From contig JAEOAD010000029.1 in NCBI GenBank assembly GCA_036365145.1, positions 25,537,001-25,601,000 on the forward strand: 64,000 bases of DNA. The letters run 5' to 3'. Below, one piece after another: positions 11,401-24,045 of this stretch. How positions within the stretch are numbered: position 1 is the stretch's first letter; every line of letters starts with the position of its first letter. The DNA comes from Orientallactaga sibirica. Taxonomy: Eukaryota > Chordata > Mammalia > Rodentia > Dipodidae. The notes beneath the pieces are model-generated. The model saw only the letters and a program-made list of their open reading frames with translations. It did no database searches and was not told the origin of the DNA. Both the position numbers and the translations under genes were made by a program.

Positions 11401-12670
11401 ACTGAACTAATGTAAAATGTTAATCAGCAACCTCTGTGAGTTCCATTTCCTAAATCACCATTCACTTTTGCTCCTTCATTTTTGGATATTACTTTTAGAA
11501 TCAAATTGCTTAATTAATTGTATAGAAACTCTTGTTAAAGCTGTGATTCAACTGGCACTGGACTTTTGGGATGTGGGAGGAAATCACAGCAATATAGTGT
11601 CGAGACTCTGTATGAATGTGAATATGCCTCATAGTTATTTGATTTTCTTTCATTACTTTTAACAGAATTTTGGAAAATTTATAACAGGGTTATTGCTTTT
11701 GCTTTCCCAATACAAGTAGCTATAGTTTCTAAGTTACATATAGTATAATCTATATTATATAATTATTATTTGAAATGACAGTAACACTTGCTTAATGAAT
11801 CTTTACACTTATATTTCTGGATTCCTTCTATAGTTATTTTCGACCATGCATTATCTCATTCTTTCTATATAAACAATCTTAATATTCAATTTACATATTG
11901 TAACATTTTACATTTTTGTACTTGTTATAGTACATTTAGTTCCTTTTCCAACACTGCATGATAAAATATCAAGTTGTGTGATAATGATGTTGCTTTTTTC
12001 AAATCATTTCTTGCCTTCATAGATATACCTGAGGTATTATTATTATTATGTAATTTCTGTTTGGAGAGTGGTGATACCTATTTATATTTTTAGCAAATAC
12101 AGTACTTTCTATTTCTTGTCTAAGTCAAGTTTTTGAAACTATGAATGAGTTTTAAATCTTACAAAATATTATGGCTTCCTCCATCACATTAAAATTTTAT
12201 CCATTATGTCAATATATGGTATATTTTAGTTAAGAACTTATTAAGTACTATTTTCTTCCATTGGGTTAGATTTTTATTTATTAATTTGTTTATAAAATTT
12301 AGTTATATTGCATAACTTATTTGACTTTAATTTGCTAAGTTAATATAATGAACCTCATTGGAAGATTCTGGGATGAAACCAATCTATTCCATCTATTATT
12401 AATAAAATACAGTACAAATTTAGTTTGCACCTACTTTATTCCAAAATTTGTTTTTTATGTATTTGTATATACATGCTTATAAATTTTAGGTTAACCTTGT
12501 GCAGTTATTCTAGTTCATAAAATAATTTTGATATTTATTCCTCTTTCTACTTTGCTAAATTTATATTTAAAAGAAATATAGCCTCAACAATTTGTTAAGA
12601 GGTCTGGTTCTTCACTTGTGGGAAAGTTTCTGACTATTGTAATTTCATTTCCCTTTTGCTTTTCCTGATT
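11401..12670. other. Unclassified AT-rich sequence
   Basis: Strongly AT-rich, with an 81-codon plus frame at 11417-11662 of low complexity. I recognise no repeat. Confidence 0.5.
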
Positions 12671-12675
12671 GTATT

Positions 12676-12832
12676 AGAATGCTTTGAGAGAGGGTCATTA
12701 GGGTCTCTCCATGGGGCTCAGCCTATGTGAAATTTGAAGGATAGTTCATGTTACCCTTTAACTCAACAACCTCCTATGTCAGTTTCCCAAGAGCTTGGAT
12801 TACAAATGTGTATCCCCACTCCTGGCTCCACA
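12676..12832 (-). mobile_element. B1-like SINE, antisense, degenerate
   Basis: The ending 'gagcttggattacaaatgtg...ccccactcctggctcc' corresponds to the B1 5' region on the opposite strand. The rest is badly diverged. Confidence 0.55.
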
Positions 12833-15800
12833 TTTTTTTCAGTGTAAAATTTCATTTTTATTTTTTATTTTATGCATTTTATACAAATGTGTCATTTGAT
12901 TAGCAACCTATTTTTCATCAGTAAAATGTGTTTTACACATGTATATAAAATGCATTTCAAGATATCCACTCTGATATATTTTTTGTTTTTAAAAATTATT
13001 TTTTTATTATACCATTTGTTTTGCTTAATAACATTCATGTAAGGAACTTAAAGTGCCTCATATGTATAGTAGACTATTGTTTTACCTTTCACTTTTTTCT
13101 TCCTTTCTTCTTTTTTATAGTACTATATATCAGTGATTTTTAAGTAAGAAAGACTTTGGTGCTGGCTGTGTCTCTCTGAATGATGAGTCTTAAAGGGAGT
13201 GCTAAGAAGAGACTTGCCCCTTTCTTAAAGGACCTCCATGTTTGAGGTGTGTAAGCATTTTCTTATAAATCTGGTTTTACTTCTTCAGTCATCTTCCAAA
13301 TACTGTCTGCATAGGTTGTGGATTGTGGTGAAGTGAAAGGCATGGCTCTCAGAAGACTATCTGCCAGGGATAAAGTGAAGTGAGCAAGTTTGACTTCTAA
13401 TATTCACGATATGAGATCCCTCAGGTGTGAATATCCCCATGAACAAATTTTAATCTAGAAGATATCACTAGTGTTTCAAAAGTTTCATAGACACTTTATT
13501 TAGCTACATAAGTCAACATATCATGTACTTTTGTTGTGTGTTATAATCATAGCTACACATTGAAGTTGCAGTAATAATCTTATTAACAGGAAATTTTGCT
13601 ATGATTAATGATTGACATTCAATTACCAATTGCATTGTCAATTAAATTATTTTTCAAAATCTAATCCATGCAGAAGAAAATATAATAAATGAGGATAGAT
13701 GACAAAATATACTAAAAGCACATGTCCAAGAGGGTATCTGGAACAAAGCCTATTATGCCTTGAGGCACCTTCTGTCTTCTTGGAGCAATATGTAATCATG
13801 GGGGTTTGACCTGTGGAAACATGCTGGAGGGGTTTATGCTCAGTCTGACTAACCCTGATGTGTCCCATTACCACAGTTTTCCAATGTTACATGTCCAATT
13901 CACAAGTGTGTAAAAATGGGAATATAGCAACAATGTTGATTCTATACAGCATGACAGTGTTAAAACATGATACATAACCTTTATAAACAATTTTTGAACT
14001 TGAATATTGACACTTTAAGAAAGTCATTGATATCTTTTCTATTATAGTGGCTTTTAATGAAAACACATATTTACAAGGTGCTTAAGAAATGATGCATGAT
14101 AATGGTAGAAAATATGGAAAATAAATACAGAAGAATTACCAACTCTCATCAACAAGATGTAATGACTGTCAGGCAGTACATAGCTCTCAAGTGCTCTAGC
14201 CATGAGGAAACTACGGAAATATTTAAATATTTTTAATTAAAGAAGTTCTCTTCATCCCGCCCACTCCTGTTTCCAACAAAACAGCCTAAAGAAGGCTTCA
14301 CTTATCCACCAGTTTCTCTAGGACACCTTATCCATGATCTATAGGGAATGGCTTCTGTAATATCCACCAGTTTTGAGGCAACCTTTCCAGACAGACATTT
14401 CTTCCATATATTTGCATTTATCACCACACCCTGCTCTTAACCTATCAGCCTGTGACTGAGTTTGTCACCTCTCTGTGGCCTTGCTCTTTCTTCCATGTCC
14501 AATGGCCTTCAGAATCTATTTTGTGCCATTTTGCTCATTCCAATTGTACAAACTGATTCAATCCACTATTTATGTTCCCCATTCTTGTCAGATCCCTAAT
14601 CCATGAATATCCCTGATTCCAATCCTGAGCATGGTTGTAAATGCCTCTAAGTCCTGCTATCCTCCTTTCAGAGACATTTGTAGAGGAAAAGGAGGCAGAC
14701 ACGCACATTTTCTAACCTGAACTAGAAGCCCTTCCAGAAAATGTTGCAAATGATGACTGGGGAAATCACTTGATTCCTTCCTTTAATGCTTACAGAGGCT
14801 TCTTAGATGTGAGGGTCAAGTATGTGTAATATACATCAGTTATTTTATCTTTTTGCTTTTGCTATTTAACTGGACAGTAAGTGAAATTTATGTCATTGTC
14901 CTCTAAGTGGTAAGGTTCTAAATTCTGGTTTAAAAATAGATGTGAAATCAGCCCAGGACCCTTCCTACAGCAATTCAATTTTTTTCATAATAACTGGGAC
15001 ATCGTCTTTTAAATGCAATGTAATATGTTTCAGAGGCTTTTACACCATTTATCTTTTTTTGTATTACATTTCATTCTTTTTTAAAAAATTACTTTAGAGT
15101 GCTAATATAGACAGTGATGGTTCAGACAGGCAAGTGTACAAGTATCTTTCTTATGTGTGTCTTACCCTATGTTGCTCACATATTTTCGTTCACTTTGGCT
15201 ATTCCACAATGAATTACTACAGGAGCCAATGCTGAATGTACCACCACTGACACCACTCCAGCTACCCTCTCCATCACTGTCTGCTACCTGACCCAATCAG
15301 CTGATCTCTCCCAGGTATTACTAATACTAGAAAGAGATATCTGCCAAGCATTTCTTTCTATCTTTCTAGGTACTACATTAATACACACATAAAAATGAAG
15401 GTCCATTAATTAAACAGCATCTATTTAACAAGGAAATCACTTTAAAAAAAAAGAAAAAAACAGAAAACACTACCAGATGTTATGGATCTACATGTTTGAT
15501 TCTTTGTGTTATGAGTAAGTAAAGATCATTAAAGATCATTAAGCACATGATAGGCTTTACTCAATGCACTGAATATAATTGACAGCTCACATTAACCACA
15601 TCAGTTAGAAGCCCATGAGCCTTTACTTGTGTTAACAGAATGTTTATGAATTAAAAATCTACACATGAGTGATAGATAGGTTCATCTGGAACTGCTAAGA
15701 GTAAAATTTTAATTGTGAAGTCATTTAGTTATCATTCAGTTAAAAATGTGGCAATATTGGATTGACTATGAAACTCATTTCTGGTTATGGTCAGAATCCA

Positions 15801-16030
15801 AAAGAATAATTGTCATCCACGGAAATAGACTGTTTTCATTTCCCCCAAGCCCCAAAATCATGATTTATGATTTTCATACCATTTCAAACCAACTGTTTAC
15901 ATATGATATTCTTCCAAATCTAAAATTCTCATCACTGCTAGAAACACTGTTATTTTTACTTCTTAGAATGATTTTCATAATAAAGATTTGATATTTCATC
16001 AATTCAAAGATGCTCCTTAATTTCATAAAA
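12833..16030. other. Unclassified unique sequence (about 3.2 kb)
   Basis: Longest repeat-poor stretch in the first half of the window. No convincing frame: the 75-codon (13647-13874, minus) and 81-codon (15746-15991, plus) frames lack domains. There is a small direct duplication of 'aaagatcatt' at 15521-15540. The segment near 14240-14800 is less AT-rich than its flanks. Confidence 0.45.
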
Positions 16031-16031
16031 T

Positions 16032-16655
16032 TTGAGGCAGCTGAGGAGGTTGCTTAATTGGTAAAGTGCCAGCCATACAAACATGAGGATCAAGTTCAGA
16101 TCTCTACAAACCATGTAGAAAATGCCAGAGCATGGCAGCACAGACCTGTAATCTCAGTTGCTGGAGAGGCTTTGACAGGATATTATCTTGGACTTGCTTA
16201 CTAGCTAGTCTAGCTATATTGGTGAGCACTGGATTCAGTGATAGACCCTGTCTCATAAAAAAAGAGTGAGGCTGGAGAGATGGCTCAGTGGTTAAGGTGC
16301 TAGCCTATAAAGCCTATCAACCCATATTCAATTTCCCAATACACACATAAAACTAGATGCACAAAGTTGTACATGCATCTGGAATTCATTTGCAATGACT
16401 ACAAGCCCTGGCACACCATTCTGTCTGTCTCTGATCTTTCTATCTCTGTCTCTCTCTGCTTGCAAATAAATAAGAAAAATATTTTAAAGAAGATAAATAA
16501 ATAATGTCAAGAAAGACTGATGAAGAAACCTGACTTTAACTTCTTGCCTCCATATGCACACAGGTGCATGAATACCCACCTACACAAACATACATTCATG
16601 CACACATATATGAACACACACACACACTCACATGCTAAAATTAAAGAAAATTTTA
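16032..16655 (+). mobile_element. B3 SINE, split by a younger SINE
   Basis: Left part (to about 16266) has 'gaggatcaagttcagatctct', 'agcatggcagcacagacctg', 'taatctcagttgctgg', 'ggtgagcactggattcag' and 'gatagaccctgtctca'. Right part (from about 16505) has 'aacctgactttaacttcttgcc', 'tccatatgcacacagg' and a CA-rich tail. The B2-type SINE lies between them. Confidence 0.82.
16270..16503 (+). mobile_element. B2-type SINE (type A) nested in B3
   Basis: Starts 'ggctggagagatggctcagt', then a diverged type A body, CT-rich segment and 'caaataaataagaaaa' tail. B3 sequence lies on both sides, so this SINE is younger than the B3. I could not read a clean TSD. Confidence 0.85.
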
Positions 16656-16772
16656 AGTGTCAAAATTGACAAAAAATGATCAAAAAATAAATCCTTAAGG
16701 AGGGGTAAAGGAATCTCTGTATTTCTGAACAACAAGAGCACAGAAATGTGATGTTAAGAATAGTGATGTCTT

Positions 16773-17025
16773 GGGCTGGAGAGATGGCTTAGTGGTTAAA
16801 CACTTGCCTATGAAGCCTAAGGACCCCGGTTCGAGGCTTGATTCTCCAGGACCTATGTAAGCCAGATGCACAAGGGGGTGCATGCATCTGGAGTTCGTTT
16901 GCAGTGGCTGGAGGCCCTGGCACACCCATTCTCTCTCTCTCTCTCTCTCTCTCTCCCTGCCTATTTCTGTATCTCTCTCAAATAAATAAATAAAAAATAA
17001 AATATTAAAAACAACAACAAAAAAA
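16773..17025 (+). mobile_element. B2-type SINE (type A), 16-bp TSD
   Basis: Close to consensus over its whole length, with a CT run at about 16930-16956 and an A-rich tail. Perfect TSD 'aagaatagtgatgtct' at 16756-16771 and 17026-17041. The B-box region reads 'ggttcgaggcttgattctcc', with a small insertion compared with 'ggttcgattctcc' in the 4.2-kb copy. Confidence 0.95.
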
Positions 17026-17041
17026 AAGAATAGTGATGTCT

Positions 17042-18440
17042 GAACAGTGTGCTCCAGGACCTCCACCAAGCACAGGCTGACTGCAGTACTCCCTCACAGC
17101 TGTTCCATACGATAATGGGCACAGCAAAATAACTACCATCTATAATATCTGCCATCTCCTCCTGAACTCAGGTATATCACTCAGCTTGTTCCCAGACGCA
17201 GCAGGTGGAGAGGCAGATGGCCCTCAGCAAGCTCCTCCTAAGGGAAAGACTCAGCATAATTGACTAGTGGTAGTGTAGCCCCTTCCTGTCAGGAGGCACA
17301 ACAAAGTGGAGAAGATAGAACACTCAAGTGATAACTGTCTTAATTCACCCCAGAATGTTGGTTAGGAAGTTGTACCTCCTACTTAGGTTCTGCATGAAAA
17401 AGAGTGAATTCCTACTGCTGCATTAAATTTTACTTCTGCAGAGAAAAACAGGAAGGACATATCAGAGACATGATTCCCTTGGCTTGAACAATAGGTTATT
17501 TATACCCTACCCTCCTCTAGAGACAGAAGATGACCAAGGCTGGGAGAGCAAGAAAAATGCTAACTCAGTGTAGTAACCGCCAAGGCTCACAACACTGACG
17601 ACTCCACTAGTCTGCAAGCCAAGAACAGAATCCATCTTCTTACCCTGAGCAGCTCAGTTTCCAGGTGCTGCTGCTGACCTAAGCAAAGCTGTACTTCACA
17701 GGCAACACAAAGAACTCCAGAGATGATGGTAGGAGTGGTTTTCTTCTGTGTTTGTCATTGCTGTGTTCATCCTCACTTGATTGCTAGAGACTCTCACCTC
17801 CTGTCTTAGAACCTTGGCTGTTCTTCCCCACATTTCTCCATTTGGAGTTTATTACTTGCTTTAGCAATCCCCATTGTCTCTTTCCTCCAAAGCAGACCAC
17901 CTATGTCACTTTGAATCCTAGAAAGAAGTATAAATAAATAATTCTTTATTTGAGTAAGAAGCTATCTTACTTAGGCTTACGATACAAAAGATCTGAACGT
18001 ATGAACCAATAGGCACTTGTGAGATTTATTCTGACTCTTTTAATGCTTTCTGCTGTGTACTATTTCTAGAGAATATTATTGCAGGAGTTCTGCATAAAAG
18101 TATTATAAAACATAATTAGACAATCACCTCCACTATATTTAAAATGTTCAAACCTTACAGACTTGCAATCATTGCAAATTTAAGTTTTATAAGCATGAAA
18201 CTCAGTAACTTACTGAATTTTTTTGTAATTTTTTGGAGCTGCTACAATACTATAATGGTGTGCATTTATCTATCAAGTTCTGAGTATAAAATGATCAGCT
18301 TTCCTATAGGATTAAACTTAAATTTCTTAAGCTAGTTAATGTCTACTCACTTTTCATATCTAAAATAAAATGTCAATACTGTATTTTATTAGTGTACATT
18401 AGTTAAACAAGTAAGGGGTTTTATTATTACATTTATTTAC
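17042..18440. other. Unclassified sequence
   Basis: The part from 17042 to about 17850 is more GC-balanced than the flanks. It could hold an old LTR or conserved element, but nothing is recognised. No gene seen. Confidence 0.4.
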
Positions 18441-19070
18441 ACCTATATAATTTTCTTGGATCTATTTCTTTTTATCTCCCTACTGCCTTTCACAATACCA
18501 CTGTACATTCCTATTATTTCCCTTTTAGTATTTTGCTCTGTTTTTGCTGTCATTTCCACATATGGAAAAATGTGTGATGTTTGTTGTTTTGTTTTATTCT
18601 AACTTAGTTTATTTAATATAATGGTTTCTTAAGCCTTCCATTTTCTGCAAATGGCATAATTTAGCTGTTCTTTATGGCTGAGTGAAACTCTATTGTTTAT
18701 ATAAAACACATTTTATGGGCTGGAGAGATGGTTTAGCGGTTAAAGCGCCTGCCTCCTATGCCTAAGAATGCTGGTTCCAATCTCCAGCAGTTCCAATCTC
18801 CAGGAACCACGTTTAGCCAGATGCAAAGTGAGGCAAGGGCGCAATTCCGCACCTGACCACAAGGGGGTGCACGCATCTGGATTTAGTTCACAGCAGCTGA
18901 GATGCTGCTGGCATGCCCATCTCTATCTGTCTTCCTCTCCCTCTCTCTCTGTCTCTCTCCAAAAAAAAAAAAAAAAAATCCACATTTTATTTATCTACTT
19001 ATCTACTGATAAGCATCTACACTGATTCCATACTCTGGCTACTATGAATAGTGTCATTAAAATGTTTGGC
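18441..19070 (-). mobile_element. Ancient L1 3' region, antisense, split by a SINE
   Basis: 'tctgcaaatggcataatt', 'atggctgagtgaaactctat' and, after the SINE, 'ttatctactgataagcatct', 'actgattcc' and 'tggctactatgaatagtg' match in order the reverse complement of the end of old L1 ORF2. It is old and very diverged. Confidence 0.65.
18717..18980 (+). mobile_element. B2-type SINE (type B), 10-bp TSD
   Basis: Type B diagnostic block 'tttagccagatgcaaagtga' followed by 'gggcgcaattccgcacctg'. 'cagttccaatctccagg' repeats part of the preceding 'ggttccaatctccag', a small internal duplication. Perfect TSD 'cacattttat' at 18707-18716 and 18981-18990. It interrupts the ancient L1. Confidence 0.94.
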
Positions 19071-19162
19071 TATTCTAATTTATTTGTATTTACATGTAAA
19101 TTTTATAATGTTATATTATGAAATTTTATATCTACTTTCTAAAATGAAAAAGTAAAAATTTG

Positions 19163-19383
19163 GGCTAGAGAGACAGCTTAGTGGTTAAGGCACTTGCCTG
19201 CAAAACCAAAAGACCCAGGTTCACTTCCCCAGGACCCATGTAAGCCATATGCCAAAGGTGGTACATGTGTCTGGAATTCATTTGCAGTAGCTGAAAGCCC
19301 TGCTGCACCCATTGTCACTCTCTTTTCCTCTTTCTCTCTCACTCTAGAATAAATAAACAAAAACTTTAAAAAAGGTATAAAAG
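19163..19383 (+). mobile_element. B2-type SINE (type A), TSD visible
   Basis: Diverged type A copy. TSD 'gtaaaaatttg' at 19152-19162 and 19384-19394; its last base may belong to the SINE. Confidence 0.9.
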
Positions 19384-19609
19384 GTAAAAATTTGAAAGAA
19401 ATAACAGGCAGCATATTATCTATTGGTTTCATAACAGGAATATTTAATAGTGTTAAAGTATCAATTCCCACAATTTACCTAAAAATTAAAAATACAATCT
19501 AAAACACAGAAAGATATAATAACTGAGAAACATAAAGTTTATATGCAAAGATTATAAAATTTATATGCAAAGACGAACAAAGTAGAATAGCCAATGCATT
19601 TTGAAGTCA

Positions 19610-20280
19610 AAAACATACACCTAGAATTCCTGGATATCCCGCACCCAAAGGTGCTATAGCCAGAAGTGAGGAGGTCAGATCCCTGTTCCCCAGCTCTTCC
19701 CAGTTCCCTGGTCCCAGTAGATCCCACTGCAACTTTCATGGGGCTACTTAGACCCTGTGAACTTGCTTCAGAAGCAGGCCCTTTGCTTCACCTTCCTCAT
19801 TAAAGTGCCCCTGTGACCCCAATTCCAATATACCCTGCGATGGAGACAGTGTGTGGTATGGAGTGAGTAGGCCAGAGCTCCTGGTTGGTCTTCCACCTCC
19901 CATTTCTGTACCAAGAATGCCTAGTCCCACAATGGAATCCTCCAATGAAATCATAGAGGAATCAATAGAAATTCAATCCCAAAATGAAAACACAACAAGA
20001 AATGAGACCCTGATCAAAAAAATTGCTGAACTGCAAGAAAACCATGAATAAAAAAAATCATAGCAATGAAATTGAACAAAATCATTTCTTAGAGCATTCA
20101 GCTTTTGATAGTAACCTTAATGTGGCTGACTGAAATGTTAGAAACCTCAAAAGAGATATAAATGAATTGAAGGTGAGTTAAGAAATGGAATATCTCTATA
20201 ACCAGTTGTTTAAGCTTAATGAAGACTGGGTCAATGCAAGAATGAATTCCAGGAATCATCAAGAAAATCAGAACTCAAGG
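19610..20280 (+). mobile_element. L1 5' fragment: 5'UTR and start of ORF1
   Basis: A GC-richer leader (19620-19930) precedes an ATG at 19932. The short reading frame that follows, about 39 codons ending at 20051, is E/Q/N/K-rich like the N-terminus of L1 ORF1p. Further ORF1-like A-rich sequence continues out of frame to about 20275. It stops where a second L1 5' end begins. Confidence 0.6.
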
Positions 20281-20850
20281 ATTTACGGGTAAGATGGCAG
20301 CATAGGAGCCACACCAAACCAACCCAGGGATGGATTTAAGCAAAATCATAGCAAAATACACTCTTCTTCTGAAAAGCACAGGAGTATAGGTTTTTCTTAG
20401 ACACAGAGGAGAATCAGGAGAGACCAAGATATACCAGAAAGGAGGAAAATGGCCAGAATCCCACTAAGAAGCTTGTGGCCCCAAACCGTGTGCTCCTGGC
20501 ACCACCCACCAGGTGTGCCCAGCAGAAAAGACCAAACACAGGGATTTTCCAGCCTCATCAGCCTCCTTTCAGAGCCCAGAAATCTAAAGAAATGTCAGCT
20601 GAGATCAACAAAGGAGCTACTGAAAGAGATACTGGAGGATGGTGTAAGCAACTATAGGTTTCCTGAACTCTCCCATCCCCCAACCATCAGAACCCTAAAC
20701 CTCAGGCATTCAGCTCCTGGCAGCAGTGCATCCAGCACAGTTGATCCAAGCTCCAGCTCCACAGCACAACATGGAGGGATCGAGGTGGGCATTCAGTATT
20801 AGTGAGATTGGAAGCCACACCAAAAGTTCACAAGAACAACTGACAAAAAC

Positions 20851-20893
<43 letters not shown>

Positions 20894-21481
20894 TACATAG
20901 GTCTGCATTGGAAGGGCTAATCTCTCATTCCTTGTCAGGGCAGGTTATGAGTTACATATTTTTGGTTGGCTTTACCATTTTCAAATAAGATGTACATGGG
21001 GGGAGGTTGAATATTGCTGCCTTTAATGCTTACAGATTTATAGGGCCTTTGTCTTTTCCTTTTCTCCTTATAGGCAGCAGGGTCTGATCCAGATCCAGGC
21101 TGACCTGGAACCCAATTCAGAACAAAATTCTCTACATCCTAGGATTAAGGGTGTAGAGCAACACACACCCTTAGGGATTTTGGCCTTATAACACTGTTTG
21201 CTTTAATCCCCACACTTGTATACTCTGTGCTAGTTTTTTATTGAATGTGTATTGTGCTCAGTTGAAGTTTAGAATTTGCCAGTATATTGTCCCACCCAGT
21301 CCACTATAATACTAATTTAGCAAGCAAACTCAACACCTAGGATTACTTCTGAGGTTGGATTTGTATACAAGTGCTATACTTGGCACCTTAAACTCATATC
21401 CTGAAAGCATATAAAGGTGCATCACCACATCTAAGAACACTGCAGATAAATAGAAAACCTAAAGCATCAAATCATTCAAGG
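20281..21481 (+). mobile_element. L1 5'UTR of a second, longer element
   Basis: Begins 'gggtaagatggcagcatagg', which resembles the 'aagatggcgg' start of many mammalian L1s. A pure A32 run at 20860-20891 interrupts the leader and may mark an older join. A B1-like phrase 'gatccaggctgacctggaac' occurs near 21096. ORF1 follows. The 117-codon plus frame at 20449-20802 lies inside this leader, and I do not call it a gene. Confidence 0.6.
20860..20891. repeat. Poly-A tract (A32)
   Basis: Uninterrupted run of 32 A inside the L1 leader. It may be the 3' tail of an insertion whose body is the 20.28-20.86 kb segment. Confidence 0.95.
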
Positions 21482-22535
21482 ATGCAAAAGACACTACATT
21501 ATAATACAAGAAACACAAAGAATCAAGACAATGCAATCCCACCAAAAATTACAAATCCATTAGAAATGTTCACCACTGAGACTGTTTTAGATGAATTTCC
21601 TGACAAAGATTTCAAAAAAATGATGTTATCTATGCCTAAAGAAATGAAAGAAGAAATGAAAGGCATCAGAGATGAAAACAAAGGAATAAAAAAAAAACCT
21701 CCTGAAAGAGAGCACAGGAAACCAGCTTCATGAAATAAAAAGATCATTATAGGACATGAGTAAGGAAATAAAATTCTGAAGAAAAACCAGGCTGAAATCC
21801 TAGCTCTGAAGAACACACTCAATGAAATAAAAAACTCTGTGGAAAGTCTCACCAGTAGAATGGATGAAGGAGAGAACAGAATATCTAAACTAGAAGACCA
21901 GGTGGCAGACCTAATACAGTCCAACAAAGAGAAAGACAAGCTAATAGAAAGGTATGAATGGGAATTCCAACATAACCGGGACACTGAAAAGATCAAACCT
22001 AAGAATTCAGGGTATAGTAGAAGGAGAAGAATTTCAATCCAGAGGCTGAGTAGGTGTTTTCCACAAAATCACAGAAGAAAATTTTTCCCAAATTGGGAAA
22101 GAAATACCAATGCAAATACAAGAAGCTTATAGAACACCAAACAGACAAAACCTAGAAAGATCCTCTCCTCAACATGTTATAATTAAACTACTAAACACAC
22201 AAACCAAAGAAGCTATATTGAAACCAGTTAGACAGAAAAAGCAAGTGACCTTCAAAGGGAAACCCATCAGGATCACAGCAGATTACTCACCACAAACTTT
22301 AAAAGCCAGAAGTGTTTGGAATGATGTATTCCAAGTTCTGAAAGATAAAAACTGTAAACCAAGATTACTCTATCATGCAAAGCTATCTGTCCAAATTGAT
22401 GGAGAAATAAGGACATTCCACAACAAAAACAGGCTAAAGGAATTTATGGCAACTAAACCAGTTCTACAGAAAATACTTGAAGGAATCATTGAAGAGAAAG
22501 CAAAACACACACAGCAGGAAATACAAAAAAAATAA
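21482..22535 (+). pseudogene. L1 ORF1p pseudogene (nucleic-acid chaperone)
   Basis: Three frame-broken pieces in order: an N-terminal part (21482-21733), a coiled coil with the 'RMDEGENRISKLEDQ' motif (21839-21960), and the C-terminal RNA-binding region (22110-22535), with 'GKPIRITADYS', 'LKARSVWNDVFQVLKD', 'PRLLYHAKLS' and 'FHNKNRLKEFMATKP'. L1 ORF1p forms trimers that coat L1 RNA in the cytoplasm. Frameshifts and a stop after the first piece make it non-functional. The 157-codon antisense frame at 21523-21996 is a shadow. Confidence 0.93.
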
Positions 22536-22603
22536 ACCATACTCAAATAACAGTTAAAACAAGTGAGTAAAGTGAAAACAGGAAGAACTACAAAACAAGA
22601 AGA

Positions 22604-24045
22604 ATGGCAAGAATAAATACATATCATTCAATAATAACTCTTACTGTCAATGGCCTCAATGTTCTAAACAAAAGACACAGGCTTGCAGACTGGATTAAAA
22701 AGAAGGATCCTGTCATCTGTTGCCTCCAGGAAACTCACCTCTCAATGAAAGATAGAAACATTCTTAGGGTGAAAGGTTGGAAAATGGTATTTCAAGCCAA
22801 TGAGCTTATGAAACAAGCAGGGTTTGCTATCCTAATTTCTGACAGGATAGACTTCAAACCAACATTAGTGAGGAAAGATAAATAAGGTCATTTTATACTG
22901 ATTAAAGGAACACTCCGACAGGAGGACATAACAATCCTAAACATATATGCTCCTAACATGGAGGTTCCCAATTACATCAAACAAACACTATTAGACTTAA
23001 GGTCAGAGATAACACCAAACACAATTCTAGTGGGTGACTTCAATACCCCACTCTCATGACTTGACAGGTCTAGCCAGCAAAAATAACCCAGAGAGACATC
23101 TGCATTAAATGATGTCATGGAACAAATGGACCTAACAGATATATATATATAAAACATTCCATCCAAATGCTGCAAAATACACATATTTTTCAGCAGTACA
23201 TGGAACATTCTCTAAAATAGACCATATAATAGGACACATGTCAAATCTTAACAAATACAGGAAAATTGAAATAATCCCTTGTATGCTCTCTGACCACAAT
23301 AAGATTAAAGTGCAAATCAGTAACAAGAAAAACTACAGAGCATACAGAAATTCATGGAGACTAAACAGTACATTATTGAGTGATGTATGGGTCATTGAAG
23401 AAATCAAAAGGGAAATCAAGAAATTCATAGAATCAAATGATGATGAGTTACAACATACCAAACCTTTGGGACACAATGAAGGCAGTCCTACAAGGGAAAT
23501 TTATAGCTCTAAGTGCCTATATTAAGAAATTACAGAGTTCACAACTAAACAATTTAATGCTTCACCTTAAGGCCTTGGAAAGAGAAGAACAAGGCAAACC
23601 AAAAATCAGTAGATAAACCCTTAGCAAATCTTACCAAAAGAAAGAGAGAAGAGAAAAAAATTAATAAAATTAGAGATGAAAAAGGCAACATTACTACAGA
23701 TAAAAGAAACTCATAAAATCATATAGACATACTTCAAGAATATATATGTCTCTAAGTTTGAAAACCTGAAAGAAATGGATGATTTCCTTGATTCATATGA
23801 CCTACCAAATTTAAATCAAGATGAGATAAACCATTTAAGTACAGTGATGCAAGAAGTTATAAAAAGTCTCCCAACTAAAAAAAAGTCCAGGCCCAGATAG
23901 ATTCACTGGTGACTTTTACCAGACATTCATGGAAGAACTAACACCAATGTTTCTCAAACTTTTCCATAAAATAAAAAAAGGAAGGAATTCTACCGAAATC
24001 CTTCTATGAAGCCAGCATCACCCTGATACCAAAACCAGACAAAAA
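22604..24045 (+). pseudogene. L1 ORF2p pseudogene: endonuclease and start of RT
   Basis: ORF2 starts about 68 bp after ORF1. Endonuclease (APE-type) motifs appear in order: 'CCLQETHLS', 'NIYAPN', 'GDFNTPLS', 'SKIDHIIGH' and 'SDHN', followed by the linker and the first RT segment with '[14 protein letters not shown]'. In-frame stops follow 'VRKDK' and 'TPLS', and there are several frameshifts. The sequence ends just after the start of RT in an A/C-rich tail, so the RT catalytic core, the cysteine-rich end and the 3'UTR are missing. Losing the 3' end while keeping the 5' end is the reverse of normal L1 truncation. Confidence 0.93.

Noticed and set aside
16695..17069. 124-codon minus frame
   Set aside because: It is antisense to a TSD-flanked SINE, and the translation repeats SINE-derived sequence seen in other copies.
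19531..19575. Direct repeat 'ttatatgcaaaga' twice beside the first L1 fragment
   Set aside because: Considered as a TSD, but both copies lie on the same side of the element, so it is only a small local duplication.
20449..20802. 117-codon plus frame between L1 leader and poly-A
   Set aside because: Situated in an L1 5'UTR, proline/serine-rich, without homology I can recognise. Possibly a leader frame, but not supportable as a gene.
21523..21996. 157-codon minus frame, longest in the window
   Set aside because: Lies exactly antisense to L1 ORF1. Its F/S/L-rich translation is the shadow of an A-rich, lysine-rich frame.
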